Source of the DNA: Lucifuga dentata
Lineage: Eukaryota > Chordata > Actinopteri > Ophidiiformes > Bythitidae
Reading direction: 5' to 3'
DNA length: 64,000 bases
Assembly: GCA_014773175.1 (NCBI GenBank)
Contig: VXCM01002162.1
Location: forward strand, 1-64,000
Made by a program: the position numbers and the translations under genes
Part shown: piece after piece, positions 46,560 to 58,895 of the stretch
How positions within the stretch are numbered: the first letter of the stretch is position 1
How the letters are laid out: every line of letters starts with the position of its first letter
Notes under the pieces: model-generated
Seen by the model: the letters and a program-made list of their open reading frames with translations, nothing else
Told to the model about the DNA's origin: nothing
Databases searched by the model: none

Positions 46560-46795
46560 TAGTGTCGAACAGATTGACTATTTTGAGAAAACTTGGTGGA
46601 AGGCACCATCCTTCCTGCAAGTTTTGTTAGAATCGTTCCAGAACTTTTTAGAAATCTTGCTAGCAAACAAACAAAAACCCAACCAACCAACATACACAGA
46701 AAAAATACACAAAACAAAAACAAAAGCAAAAACAAACAAACAAACAAAAAAAAAAAACAAACATCATAGCTTCCTTGGTGGAGGTAATTTAAGAG
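46560..46795 (+). repeat. common fish dispersed repeat
   Basis: CATCCTTCCTGCAAGTTTTG, CTTGCTAGCAAACAAACAAA, an expanded CAAA/A-rich stretch, then CTTCCTTGGTGGAGGTAAT follow the order of a ubiquitous teleost interspersed repeat (recalled: ...CCTGCAAGTTT...GCTAACAAACAAAC...CTCCTTGGCGGAGGTAA). Confidence 0.65.
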
Positions 46796-47199
46796 ATCAT
46801 CTGTTACATTACAAACTGCACTGGTATGTTGAAACTCGATTACATTAACATACTGGACATCGCCCAATATGTGAGAGCACTAAACACAGTGCAGAGATCA
46901 CTAAAATACAAGAACATGACAAATATGTACCCTTTTATTTTTGGAAAATCACAGAGAGGAGACTGAAGGATCACACTGTGCTTCAAGGGACTTAACCAGC
47001 GATGGAGGAAAAGTCTGTTGAATATTTTCCCCCTCACAGAGAGTGCAGCCACAGATGGACTGTTAATTCTCACCCACAGGATGCTGTGGAGGTTGAGAGT
47101 CTCAGTCTCTGGATCAGGGCACTAGACTGGTAGAGTTCTATCTGAGGGTGTTCTGAGGATGACTTTGACCTTCACCATTTGTATGGGCTCACTCCAGTG

Positions 47200-47810
47200 A
47201 TTCTAGTGGCATGTGAGTCTGTAGTTGAAAATCTGCTGCTGTCTTGAGAAATAGCATCCTTGCAAAGGTCACAGAAGGTCTCTTCACGACAAAAAAGTTT
47301 CATTCACCACAAATATGTGTGGCACTCGAGCAAGCTGTTGGGTTTTCAAAAGAGGGAGGTATCTGGGAGATCCAGCATTCCTGCCTGAAGAGTCTTCTTT
47401 CCAAACATTTACACAGTGATGGTGTCTCCTTTGCTGTAGGCACCTAATCTACCATTTATCATCAAAACCAGCCAACAGGACAATGGAGAAGGTGCCATCG
47501 TAATTATGAAACTGAGAAAATGCAGGAGCCTGGATAACATGTTTTCTGTCTATTACACCTACATAGATAGAGATATTCCATTCTGACTCAAAGACAATTG
47601 GAAGAGAAAAGTATTCCCCAACAAGCTCTGCCAAACTGTCATGGAAACAATGTGTACAATTGATGCCACTGTGGAAATTCCACCACAATAACCCAAAGCA
47701 ATGTTGGCATATGCCAGAGTATTCTCCTCTGTAGAAGAGGATTTGACAGAGCCTTCTGCGTTATCAAAACTACAAACATAAATACAGTAACACATGGTCT
47801 GCAACAAATG
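47200..47810 (-). pseudogene. HARBI1-like Harbinger transposase (DDE_Tnp_4) pseudogene
   Basis: On the minus strand the match runs through several frames. GGISTVASIVHIVSMTVWQS corresponds to the helix before the catalytic core. SLAELVGEYFSLP...ESEWN is followed by VGVIDRKHVIQAP (family GAIDGKHVxIQAP, first catalytic Asp kept), HNYDGTFSIVLLAGFDDKW and a stop at 47449. A new frame gives GAYSKGDTIT where the second Asp block (SDGG) should be. PHIFVVNETFLS matches FVGDEAFPL with the catalytic Glu kept. QQQIFNYRL matches the RxFNYRLSRAR block. Stops, frameshifts and altered residues show it is dead. No terminal repeats were found nearby. Confidence 0.8.
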
Positions 47811-47879
47811 CTACACTGTTTTTGTTTTATCCAAATTCTAAACTTTTCTGCTCTCTGGCACACTTGTTGTGATTGAGAT

Positions 47880-49942
47880 TGGAATTAAACATGAAGGTAA
47901 TGCTCCTTTCTATTTTGTTAGGCTATGACCAGTTTTATATAAACTGATTATGTGAAGTCTGCACACCGTAATCAAGCTATTAATCAGCATTGCTTTAATT
48001 GGAAGTGTTGATGAGGACAGTATGCTCATACAAGCAGAGTTACTGGCTATATTTACTGCAGTACATGTAGGTGTAATTGCAATCAAGCTGTTATGATTAC
48101 TTAAAGACAGATTCATAATTTATCAACAAGTGCAGAGGAGTAGGGACAGTTTTTAACTCAGATAATCCTGCTGTGTGTAATATCAAATAAATTATTAAGA
48201 GTAGGGGCAGTAATGGTCTATGTAACAGACACAATCCACACTTCCAGAAATGCACGATGTTAAAAAGGTTTCTAAGAGCCTATAACTTGACACACTCTGA
48301 GATGTGTAGACTGTCTACTTCTGAAACAAATGTTGACATCTCTACTACGACTATAACACAATGTCAGTGCTGGTTGTTGGAGGTCAAGTTGTCGAAAAAA
48401 TGTACTCCATGCTTCATTGTCAGGCTGCAGTTCATTTTTACTTGCTCCCAACTTTGTTACCCCTCTTGGGTAAAGAGCCTGTCATTGCTCATTCCTCCAT
48501 AAACTGTTAAAAAAGTGCTGTAAGATTCAGTCAGACTCAACCATCAGTCCAGGCCTCAGGTGACTGAGTCTTTATTTAGGGCTCACAAACTCTGATGGAT
48601 GTAGCCTTGCTACATCAGGCCCTGCACATCCACACAGCTGTTCACAGTTATTCTGACCAATTAGATGCTGCAAACGGAAACAGAAATGACAAGATGTCAG
48701 TCAAGCACAGTTTGTGCAAACCCACACTGCCCTGAAAAGAGGTCAGATCATCATACAAGTGCATCATGTACAGTCCTATCATCTCACGATAAGAGAGATC
48801 TGGGCCCCTCCTTCCATCCTCAACCATCTTATTTACCACTATGCTTGTCTTCCAAGCTTGTAGGTGGTAGCATGTCTACTCGTGGCTGTGGGCACAGAGA
48901 GAAAAGAGTTAGAGACGCATAGACATCCACTCTGGTCGTCCAGTCCACAGTCATGCTGTGTGCTTGGCCGTTCCACGATGTTGTGAAAGTTTTTGTGCCC
49001 ATTTAATTGCTGTTCTATAACCCTGAACCTCACCTGTATATTGTCATCAAATAGTTTTTTTTTTGTCAGTGGTCAGTTGTCACTCAGTGGAGAGAAATTT
49101 TCTAACAATGTATGTTTCTTTTTACCAGCTTTGTATTCTCTGACAGGCAACTTTTTTTTTTTTTAAATAAAATATGTGTTGTTCACAAAAGTATTCTCAA
49201 GAGGCATGCAACTCTAACTGATTTACTTATTTCTGCACATTAAATCCCCAATTATCCTTCAGTCAGATTAAATTTAATTCAACACTGTGCTGTACTGTAT
49301 TAAGATATCACGTCTTTTGATGTGTGCAAGACAAACATTCAAAGCACATTAGTTTTCTCTCAGAGAGAACAAGCAGGCTAAACTAGCTGCAGTTCATTTT
49401 TTGCTGACATTTTATAGTATATAGTTCACAGGGGTGGCTCATAATTACTATGACATTTAAAACAAGACAAAATGTCCTCAAACGCCTCTCTCAAACAGTC
49501 AAAAACTCTTTATCACTTATATACTGCTATTTATCTGCTGTCAAATTCATCTAGTTATTTCAGCTTACATTATAGCAATATGGCTACGTCCCTTCCCTCT
49601 TTCAGTCTGTCTGTTTACTTGTGTCTCTGAGCCATCTGTCCATCGTCCGTTTAATCTGTCTGCCTGTCACCCATCTGAATGAATAAATCATCACATACTA
49701 GGTTAGCCAGGTCAGAGGTCTCAGGGTTAAATGCGCTAATAATATTCCCTCATGGATGATTCAGTTCACACTTCAAGTTCACAAGCAGACCAGTCACATG
49801 CCTCATCAATATTTGAAGCAAGAAGCTTGTTGCATCCAGTGCACCACTTTTACACCCATGTTTTTAGTTTTACACAATAACCCTCTCATATCTGCTTATA
49901 CTGCTATAAATATAAGTTTAAAACTTTTATTCTAAAAATTTA
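47880..49942. other. non-coding stretch, nothing recognised
   Basis: AT-rich. T-runs near 49054 and 49152. Short frames lack known domains. Confidence 0.5.
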
Positions 49943-49962
49943 TACACACACACACACACACA
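49943..49962. repeat. (CA)n microsatellite
   Basis: About ten CA units followed by TATATA. Confidence 0.95.
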
Positions 49963-50094
49963 TATATAAAATGTGAAGTACTTTTGCCAACTGCCAATTG
50001 CATTACCATACACTAATATAAGTTTAACAATAAGACGATGACAATAATTCTCTTTATAATTATACACTGAAATGTTCTGACAGTTTTACTGAGA

Positions 50095-50886
50095 CTGGAT
50101 TTACACTAGCATGCACATGCAACCTCATTCTGAGCTTTTGCTCACATGTAACATGTATCGGATTTGCTTCCTGAAGGTGTAAATGGGAAAAAGCCACATG
50201 GAATCAGATATTCTCAGATCCGTTTTGGGCCACTTCAGTATGTGGAAATAAATCAGATATTATCGGATATCCGCTAATGCGACTGCTGTCTAAATACACA
50301 AATCAGAATTTCCTTCCCATTCTGAGTACGGCATAATGTTCCACCTTGTCTGCATGTCTGCTTATGGATGATGTAAGCAATCAATATGATGACCACTCTC
50401 TGTAAACAGAAATGGAGGACATACTGTATACATCAGACATACTGATGTGTGTTTATGCCATATAGACATATTAGGTGTGATAACAGGCTAAGCTACAGCA
50501 GCAAAAGTCCTGCTTCTCCTCTATGATTGCCCAACGAAAATACATGTCTGGATGAGAGAGATAAACACTCACACAACATATCAGATGTTTCTCTCTGCAT
50601 GTGAAAGTTGCTAACATGCTGAGCATATTTTTAAATACTGTAGTTCTCTTATCTTTGTCCATTGAAGCATGTTGTTGGCAAGCATCTCAGAAATGTGCAC
50701 ATGTGCAGCTGCATCCGGGCTGCGACAGGTCAAAGCTGTGTAAATACATGTATCAGATATGAGCCACTTAAAAAAGAAAATGTAAATACACTAAATACGC
50801 TGAACAAAAAAAAAAAAAAAAAAAAAAAAAATCAGATATAAGCAAAGGATCAGAATTGAGCATCAAGACTTGTAGTGTAAATCCAG
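50095..50886. mobile_element. MITE with CTGGATTTACACTA termini
   Basis: The left end CTGGATTTACACTA and the right end TAGTGTAAATCCAG are exact inverted repeats. Sub-terminal sequence has repeated ATCAGATAT, ATCGGAT and CAGATATGAGCCACTT motifs typical of hAT-type fish MITEs. CTGAGA lies just outside both ends, offset by one base, a possible target duplication. The long A-run at 50806-50831 is inside. No ORF of its own. Confidence 0.7.
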
Positions 50887-50889
50887 CCT

Positions 50890-51790
50890 GAGAGACTGCT
50901 GGATGATTTTGATTGTTCAAACTCATCCTACATTGAATGTGACGATACAGGCTTTCCTTTCTGCTGAGCTACAGATGTGAGAATTGAAATGAGCTACACT
51001 CAGGTTGAAAAATAGTGTGCTATGGATATAAAGCATACAACTATCCAAAGCTAAATTGGTTAATTTTGTTGTTCAAAATAAGATCTGTATTCATATCAGT
51101 ATGAGACACAAATTCAAAGTGGGCAAGACATAAACCAAACATGGGTGTAAATAAATATCTTAAAATAATTTCTGTTTACTGTTTGCAGGGAGTTAATTGG
51201 ACAAAAAAAAAAAGCTGTACTGAAATTTCAGTCCAGGAATTTTTCTCCTACTTCAATTCAGATGTTCAGAGTGTATTTTCTGTTTACATCTGAATAATGT
51301 ATCTGAATTCATTTGCAGCCCATCTGTATGCAGATGTGCCGACACTTTAAACTCTTCACACATGATCCACGGCGTTTTGAATCATCCTTCATCCTCACAA
51401 ACAGGCCAACACCTGACTGAACAAACCTCCCCAATATATTCAGTCAGACTCATTTTCACTGCTTTCTGTTATTCCTGTGCGCTGCCTGTCCTACTTTTGA
51501 AAATGCCACATCAACTCTACAGTTGTTTGTCAAATCTATATGAGATTCAGTGGAAGCCAGCCCACCCACAGCCCACACACGCCTCTTTGAGCTCCTTGCA
51601 CCGCGAGTGTCACAATGCAGCCTCTTTCTGAGAAGAGAATAGTGTGATTCTGATTTTCTGTCTAGTTTAGTTTCCTTATAGTGAAGTGGGTTGACAGCTT
51701 GAATTCTGTTACACTCAGTAACATGCTGCAGTTAAACCCAGTGATAGTCTGCCACAGTGTTTTCCTGTGCTCTCACAGAAAAAGAAGCCT
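50890..51790. other. non-coding stretch, nothing recognised
   Basis: No repeat ends or coding motifs seen. Confidence 0.5.
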
Positions 51791-51791
51791 T

Positions 51792-51814
51792 TACACACAC
51801 ACACACACACACAC
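51792..51814. repeat. (CA)n microsatellite
   Basis: CA array. Confidence 0.95.
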
Positions 51815-51936
51815 GTTTTCCCTCAGAATACACATTCAGAGGGTACTGGCACTGCAGGTACACACAGGTACCTACATAAGCACTCCATGTGTGAGCTTAA
51901 GAAAGCATGCTTCACCAAAGTTCATGCATATTATTC

Positions 51937-51996
<60 letters not shown>

Positions 51997-51997
51997 N

Positions 51998-52053
<56 letters not shown>
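51937..52053. repeat. (TG)n(AG)n block repeated across a single N
   Basis: TG then AG to 51996, N 51997, TG then AG again to 52053; a likely contig-overlap artefact. Confidence 0.95.
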
Positions 52054-52057
<4 letters not shown>

Positions 52058-52390
52058 ATGAGAATCCAGGTAAACACCATTTTACCTTAATGAGTCCCCT
52101 TGTTAAAAATGCATCAATGACAGAAGAGGAAACGAAGACAAGTTGGAGTAGAATTTGTTTGAGAAAGCTGACATTTGCATTGGTGAGATAAAGATATTTG
52201 TAATATTATGTACATTGAGTGCAGAGTAAGTACACACCAACACACAAGCTTCCTTAGTCATTGTTAAAGCTCCTCATTAGCAGCATTAAAAGGCTCTTCA
52301 GAACCTATAACAACCCTTTCTAAATTATTTACTTTTCTCCTGCTCTCCTTTCCTCTCCCTATTTCATTCTCACTCCCTGCTCCCCCTCAC

Positions 52391-52421
52391 TTTTTTTTTT
52401 TTTTTNCTTTTTTTTTTTTTT
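52391..52421. repeat. poly-T with single-N gap
   Basis: T-run with N at 52406. Confidence 0.95.
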
Positions 52422-52429
52422 GGCAAACT

Positions 52430-53036
52430 CTTTTTTCTGTTCTCCAGAAGCTTTCTGTCATTCTCACTCATACACACAATCACATGCGCTGACATTCATA
52501 TTTCCACATTTATTCATATGCTGAATTATTAAGGGAACCAATTTTAAGGAGGTCTGCTCTGCATCGCTATGAAAACACAATCTCCATTTCAGCTGCGTGT
52601 GTGAGATCAGAAGCGAGTGAGCGAGCCAGGAAAGAAAAGAAGAAGAAAGAAAAATTAGGCCAGTAATTTGAAATTCTATTTATGAATAAGAAGAAAGTTT
52701 AGAAGGTTGTTCCCAGGCATTACAGGTTCTAAGTGTGTGGGTTTTTTGGCAGTGCTGTGTCTCTGAATGAGACATAGTATTAAGACATGTTTGCGTGTGC
52801 ATTTCTGTGAGCTACTGCATGTGTGGCTGAGTGTGTACCACACTGAGTGTGGCCAGCAGAAAATTATATTTTATAATTTAATATATATTTTAATTAATGC
52901 TATGTATTTTACAAAGTTCGTTCCCCTTAGTCTACTAACGTCATTTCATTGCTACTCTCTTCCTCAGTTGCTTCCAGTGCAGCTCATATAAATTAGAGCT
53001 TTTATCCAATCAGATTTTCCACCTCTGCTGTCTCCA

Positions 53037-53040
<4 letters not shown>
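52430..53040. other. non-coding stretch, nothing recognised
   Basis: Contains a purine-rich patch at 52628-52660; no gene or repeat end. Confidence 0.5.

Positions 53041-53067
<27 letters not shown>
53041..53067. repeat. poly-A run
   Basis: 27 consecutive A. Confidence 0.97.
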
Positions 53068-53070
<3 letters not shown>

Positions 53071-53099
53071 AACCTGAGGCCTTCAGAATCTCGAGTGAA

Positions 53100-53575
53100 T
53101 CCCCTCTGCTATTCAAGCAAATGGGGCGACGTTGTTGATTTTCATGTTCTTTAACCAATCAGATTTCAAGTTTGCCATGTTGGGCGTATTCTTTTACACT
53201 CCAGGGCCTCCTAGCTGGCCTTGGCCTACGTCATCACAGGGCTAGTTAGTAGCGTAGCATTAATGCTACGCAAGTACAGCCTGCCGGAAATTCATTAGAA
53301 GAAGAGGGCCAGTTAGCTAACTGAAATATAACTAACTAGCATGTAACGTAGTATTATCTAAGATTTATTTAAACTTTCTTTGTGACATTTAGATTTTTTG
53401 TTTAGATTTTTACTTAGCCTGCTGTTTTTTAACGCACAGTGGCTGAAAGAGGAGAAGAAATGGATTTACTGGCAAAGCATTTTCCCAGAAGGACCTTTCA
53501 AGAAAAGCTGGAAATACTGTACAACTCTATCATTGAACTCTTTATAAAGAAAGAAAGGAAATGAGTAGCTTTGGT
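53100..53575 (+). mobile_element. possible transposon 5' region and ORF start
   Basis: A CpG-richer block (about 53120-53330) precedes ATG at 53461. The frame from there reads MDLLAKHFPRRTFQEKLEIL and stops after about 34 codons. LxxxPFxRRTFxEKLxI is the start of transposon-derived TTF/ZMYM-like proteins in fish, as I recall. No downstream coding or terminal repeats were found, so its extent is unknown. Confidence 0.35.
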
Positions 53576-54625
53576 AAATTGGATTTTTATGTGGCTGGAA
53601 TCTGGGGAAGCCTGTTGAATCTTGATCGTGTTATTTGTGTTTTATGGCATTTTTGCTTGCTTGTTGGTCATATGAGTAAATATGACTGGTTGTTGTGGGT
53701 TTGTTCTTATTTCTTTTGGTAATGACATTGATTTGGGCTATGCCATGACTATTTGTGATGCAACATCCTGTCATACTGCGTAATAATGCTTGATGCTTTC
53801 AGTCACCATGTATTCGTGTCTCTGTTGTTAGTGTGTTGTAACTCTCACAGGTGTTGATCCTCGTGTTAAATCACTTTATTCCAGTCGATAAAGGTTACTG
53901 TCATTGTGAATATGGGGTGGTTAAGTTGAACAGCCTGTAGCCCTAGTGTCATGCTGAGGTTATTCGAAGGTGGTTTAATTCCAAGAGGATATCACTGAAG
54001 GCCTACATATAAAATACGCAGCCCGCAGTGTGTATGTATGACGTGACTGTGAACCACATCACTAAATGCAGGTACAGTATCAGTGCCAAAACACTTCACC
54101 ACATCCCTGCAGTCAAAACCATCTATTTCCCTGTACACCATCACCTGACCTTTACTATTTTATAGCACTTTATTGACCTACCCAGTTTTTGTTTTTGGGC
54201 AAGCGTTTTCAGCTTTAATTATTTATATTTTTGTGACAGCAAATTGATTTTGCAGTGTTTTTAGTTGAGTAATAGCCCACATGGCACCTACACCAGCCAG
54301 CCAGAAGTGTCTCTCTGGCAGGATGCCAGCATTGATGTCTGTACACACAACATTATTCTTTTTCATATAGAGCCACTTGATTTACCGGTTTGTACACATG
54401 GACATATTTCTTCATTTTCTTCATATAAGCCAGCACATATCACTGTTTTGGCACCAGCTACTGGGAAAAATATGCGGGTCTTTATCTGTTAGATGCATGA
54501 CTTTCTTTACCAACAAGTCATGAACTTTGTTGTGTTGTTTGGTGCTGGGCAGGTATGGAGGAGAGAAGAGAGAAGCTAAGAGTCAAAGAAACAGTGAATA
54601 TGTAGCTGTAAAACCACAATGACCT
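53576..54625. other. non-coding stretch, possibly transposon interior
   Basis: No recognised coding sequence; the 75-residue frame at 54265-54492 is unknown. Confidence 0.4.
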
Positions 54626-54667
54626 AAAAAAAAAAAAAAAAAAAANAAAAAAAAAAAAAAAAAAAAA
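54626..54667. repeat. poly-A with single-N gap
   Basis: A-run with N at 54646. Confidence 0.95.
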
Positions 54668-56369
54668 GGTTAAAATCTGAGTTGAGCTGCACATTTGGGT
54701 TATAATTCTCTGTGGTTTTATCCTTTCAAGAGGCATATATTCCATATAGACATTTGATTCAAAATATATACAATGATACAAAAGATTGATTTTTGAGGCT
54801 TAAATTAGCATAGGATGAAATAAGATACATTTGGATATATTTGGCTACTCTTGGCTGTTACTGTTGTAATATTTTCATGCATTCATTTGGCGGAGTGACT
54901 AAAATAGTGCAGAACATGAGCGAGTGTAGCACCGTTTACCCTCGTAATAATCAAATCTGTGGCACCAATAACTCACTGCACTGCTGCTATTTCTGACAAA
55001 CATTCCCCGGCCTCCCATTTTTGTGAAAAACTGATTGCTAGCCACTGAAATACCAACTGAATAAAGTAAAGAAATATATATTCTATGTACGACCTACTAT
55101 ATGTTAATTTGAATGGGACATGTGTCATGCTTATATTGTTGCAAAGTCACCACTGTTTGGAGTTTCCAAGGCTATGATAGCCATGATACAGTATCAAAAA
55201 AGCAACTATATTACTGCACACGTGTTTAAAATATTTGGTATCATATTACAGTATATTTACTCCTTGACTGTTATTTTGCACAGCTTATTAATGTTGTCTA
55301 CTTGATCTATTTAATGTTTAGGATTTTGGTCATTTTGGTTGATCATTTGGCCCCATTTCCCCACACAGATGAAGCTCACAATAATGTGCTTTTTAAACAT
55401 ACAGTAACTATGATGCTATTGATTCTTTTCATGCCTGTACTGCTACATGGTTGGTGATGGTTTCTTCTCCACCCTAATCTTTCACTTACGTATATGCATG
55501 TATGGAATGTTAAACATTCCTTTTCAATGTGTGTCTTCAGTAATGAGACTTTTGGCAAGATCAGTAAAGACAACACGGCAGATTCTGAAGCACAATGAAT
55601 CAGTGAATTGCAGGCTAAAAGGAAAATCTTGCAAAACAGTTATCAAAAAGAGGCAGGCGTGTGTATCCTCTCATCTTTTCCCTTACAGCTCACCCTTAAC
55701 CCTGCTCACCACCTCCTCACAAACCTTTTGAGAACTGTGCATATGCTTAGAAATGGCAACATTATATATATGTGAAAATATACAATGTTATGTGTATCTT
55801 ACACAACACATAAATTCTCAGATCAGCAAAGACAGGAAACACAGAAACCTACATTTAGGTGTTTACTTATGGCTGTGTTTTACTTCTTTAACATTAACTA
55901 TATTGTATTTTTTTAAATCTACTTAATGTGTTCCAAATTATGCATTCAGGTTTTTTGCAGTTCTCCTTTTTACTATATGTCCTTGTCAGTGAAGAGGAAG
56001 CTGAAGAATTGTCAAGCGTCGAGTCTCAAATGACAGAATGACAGCTAATTTAAAATGCTAAATGATGAGGAACCGATATGGAAACAGGTCCATTATACTT
56101 TATTACCTCTTTTTTCATTTTAGTATTCAGGATATAGTTTAAAAAAAAAAAAAAAAAAAAAAAATTCAGGATAAAATGTTGTCTTAAAGATGTCTCAAAG
56201 TGATTAAAAAATAATGCAAACTCATAAGTAAACAGCGGTATTGTCCTTTTACTCTCTTCCATTTTTAGTTGTAGAATTTTACATAATGTACATAATAGAT
56301 TCAGGATCAACTGCTTAAAAATTTTCACAACATGCATAAAAAAATACTCATTTGTGTTTCTGCTTTTAA
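54668..56369. other. non-coding stretch with an A-run
   Basis: A-run 56141-56163 flanked by short copies of ATTCAGGATA on both sides. No gene. Confidence 0.5.
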
Positions 56370-56398
56370 CACACACACACACACACACACAGACACAC
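56370..56398. repeat. (CA)n microsatellite
   Basis: CA array with one AGAC interruption. Confidence 0.95.
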
Positions 56399-58130
56399 AA
56401 ACTCATGGTCTCTATAATTTGTCTGCATTGTGTGTCGTTGAACACTTTCATTTGCCTCAGATGTCATTGATGCATTTTATTATATCTGTTTGTGGCTGCT
56501 TGAACTGCCATGTGATTTGCATTCTGTGTTTTGTTATTTAAGTCTGTAAATAACCTAAACTAAAACTATGAGAAAACATGAAGAGCCCTGTGGTTGTATT
56601 TGGTATTCTGATTAATGATGAATATTTAACCCACTGTGAGCAATGCTGCATAACCCATAAACTTCACTGTCCTTGAACCTCATTTTGTAGTATTTTTGAA
56701 TAGCATTTTATTGGCGTATTTATAGTTTTACAATTTGTAGCCATTGTAGTTTACGTTTATCTTAACTGGATTATTCTAAGCCTAATCTCATTGTGCATGT
56801 ACAACAACAATACAGGGAATGTTGACAGACAGAAGAGGTTAAGATATAGTACATGTACAAACTGTACATACATTAACGTACTCATACACACAGAGATACT
56901 GACGCATTTATTCACATAAGTGTCTGAAGTACGCCATACGTACACAGCTATATATGCATTCACATAAACATGCACGCAGACATCCATCTGCTCCTCTCCC
57001 TTTGGCCCATTAACATTTTATCAAATATGTCAAGAGACAAAATGAGCCTCATCAAACATTCATACACACAGAGCAGGTAAAGTGGTCTGCTTCTGCTTCA
57101 CTCAATGCAACACGCTCGCTCATTTGAAACTAAATTATAACGATTATCTTTTATCTCAACAGAGCTAATGCTGTGTAAAGGAGGGAATAAGAGGAGTATT
57201 CTTGTTGTGCAACAGTCTCATATCTTCATATGTAGGATGCATGTGCAGTATAACTGTGCAAGTGCAAGACAACCTAAATATTTTACATGTGGAAATTGCT
57301 AAGCATCTCTCTCATATGCACAAATGCACACATGATAACAGTGAGAAACAACTTTGTATTTCATGTGTAGGAGTTTCACTTCTCTGTACAGCCCCTTTCC
57401 CCACCTCTTAACTACGAGTGTTTATGTGTGTATATGTATGTGTATTACCAAAGCTTGGCTACATAAGAAACAAGAGTATCCTACATGATGCCAAATAGAT
57501 AATCTTTTATATGGTACTCAGAATATCTTTTTTTAGGTTGTATTTTATATTTCCAAATCTGAAGTTTGGATTGCAGTTTGTATGTGAAGCATGAGGATAT
57601 CTTCTCAAATCCTGTAGAAGACAGAGATGATAAGAGTGGTGTCTGGAAACGTTTGGATGTATCTGGAAAGAGCAAATGAAGAAAGGATGACAAGAAGGCA
57701 AAGAGTTGAAAGAGGGGAGAAGAAGAAAGCAGAGGCATGAAACAAGATAAGTTGAAAAAAGAAAGAAAGGAGAGTGAAAGGAGAGAGTAGAGCTTGAGAG
57801 GTTTGTCAACATTTACTTTCTATCAACATCAGGTCTTATCTAATACGCTGCAAATATACAAACATACACACTTTCTCTCTTCACTGTTAGGTAATACAAG
57901 AGAATAATAAGCAGGTATCTGCCTCCTCTCACTGGCCTCTGGATGTGAATCAAACACCACATGACATGCAGTTCCTCCTCCATTCTTCCCACTGCTGCTC
58001 CCTCCTCGCTTCCTTCTCTCTGTAGTTCCACCATCCTTCTATTCATTCATCTATTTTCCTCCTTCTTCCCTGAATCCCACAAATCTTCTTCCGGGCTGAG
58101 TTCTGCAGAGACAAGGGTACAAGGGTACTG
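56399..58130. other. non-coding stretch, nothing recognised
   Basis: Purine-rich patch 57665-57795. Frames on the minus strand there are Ser/Leu-rich by composition. Confidence 0.5.
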
Positions 58131-58138
58131 GTAGCTCA

Positions 58139-58680
58139 ATGTACAGCTGCAGGAGTCTCCATCCGAGAATATCCAGTTACATCCAGCCCAAGTTCTGCAG
58201 AGAAGACCATTGCAGAGCTCAGAGACCTAAAGAGATGGAGTTTGAGAAGGAGTTGAGTATGATGACCCAGTATAAAATGCAGCATAGACAGCAACTGCAG
58301 GAGACGCTGTTCAATGACACCTACAGTAGTTGTCCTTAAAGCTCAGTGCTGCAGAGATATACCACTGCAGAGCTCAAAGCCCAGCTGGAAGAGGATCTGC
58401 CCAAGAAAAGCCAGTCTGGTGAGGCTTCAGAGAGGTCAGTCCAGGAGCTCAGTTTCAAGCTTCAGCAGCTCAGCACCAATGTTGCAGATAAAGTGAAGAT
58501 AGCTTCTAATCGCTGTACACAGGTTTCCCATACATACTCAGCCAGCTGAGTGAATGTCCCTGCTATGAAAGACAATGCTGAGAAAATGGAGGGTAGCATG
58601 ATCTTGGATGCTGTAGAGCCAGCAGAGGATTGTACATGTCTCTTTAAAGTTACAAAGGTCATGATTGGAAACGGCTGAAG
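58139..58680 (+). pseudogene. unidentified coiled-coil pseudogene-like segment
   Basis: Two overlapping frames give heptad-like, charged protein: MEFEKELSMMTQYKMQHRQQ in one, then TTAELKAQLEEDLPKKSQ, SVQELSFKLQQLSTNVADKV in another, with a frame change near 58335. A third piece reads MKDNAEKMEGSMILDAVEP. The DNA around GTTCTGCAGAGAAGACCATT and GTGCTGCAGAGATATACCAC is an imperfect internal repeat. There is no clear intron between pieces, so a processed or decayed copy of a coiled-coil gene is possible. I do not recognise the parent gene. Confidence 0.3.
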
Positions 58681-58773
58681 GCTCTGGAGAGGTCCAGGTT
58701 CTTCCCATGCTTGGCCTGACAGGAGAAGGATTAAGGTTCCTGATGAACATGGAGAAGGTGGAATGAAGGTGGA

Positions 58774-58895
58774 AAGTTTATGCTAACCTCACAGGAAGTA
58801 GGTCCTCTGTTTGAATCTGACCGAGGCCTTTCTGTGTGGGAGTTGTTCTCCCTGAGTCTGCATGGGTTTATTCTGGGTGCTCTAGATTTGTCCAA
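58774..58895 (+). repeat. common fish dispersed repeat fragment
   Basis: AACCTCACAGGAAGTAGGTC, GAGGCCTTTCTGTGTGGGAG, TTCTCCCTGAGTCTGCATGG and GGGTGCTC follow the order of a very common fish repeat (recalled: CCTCACAG.AAGAAGGTCC...GCCTTTCTGTGTGGAGTTTGC...TCTGCGTGGGT). Confidence 0.65.

Noticed and set aside
58800..58830. GTTTGAATCTGACCG as a tRNA or SINE B box
   Set aside because: No matching A box or cloverleaf; it is part of the common dispersed fish repeat.
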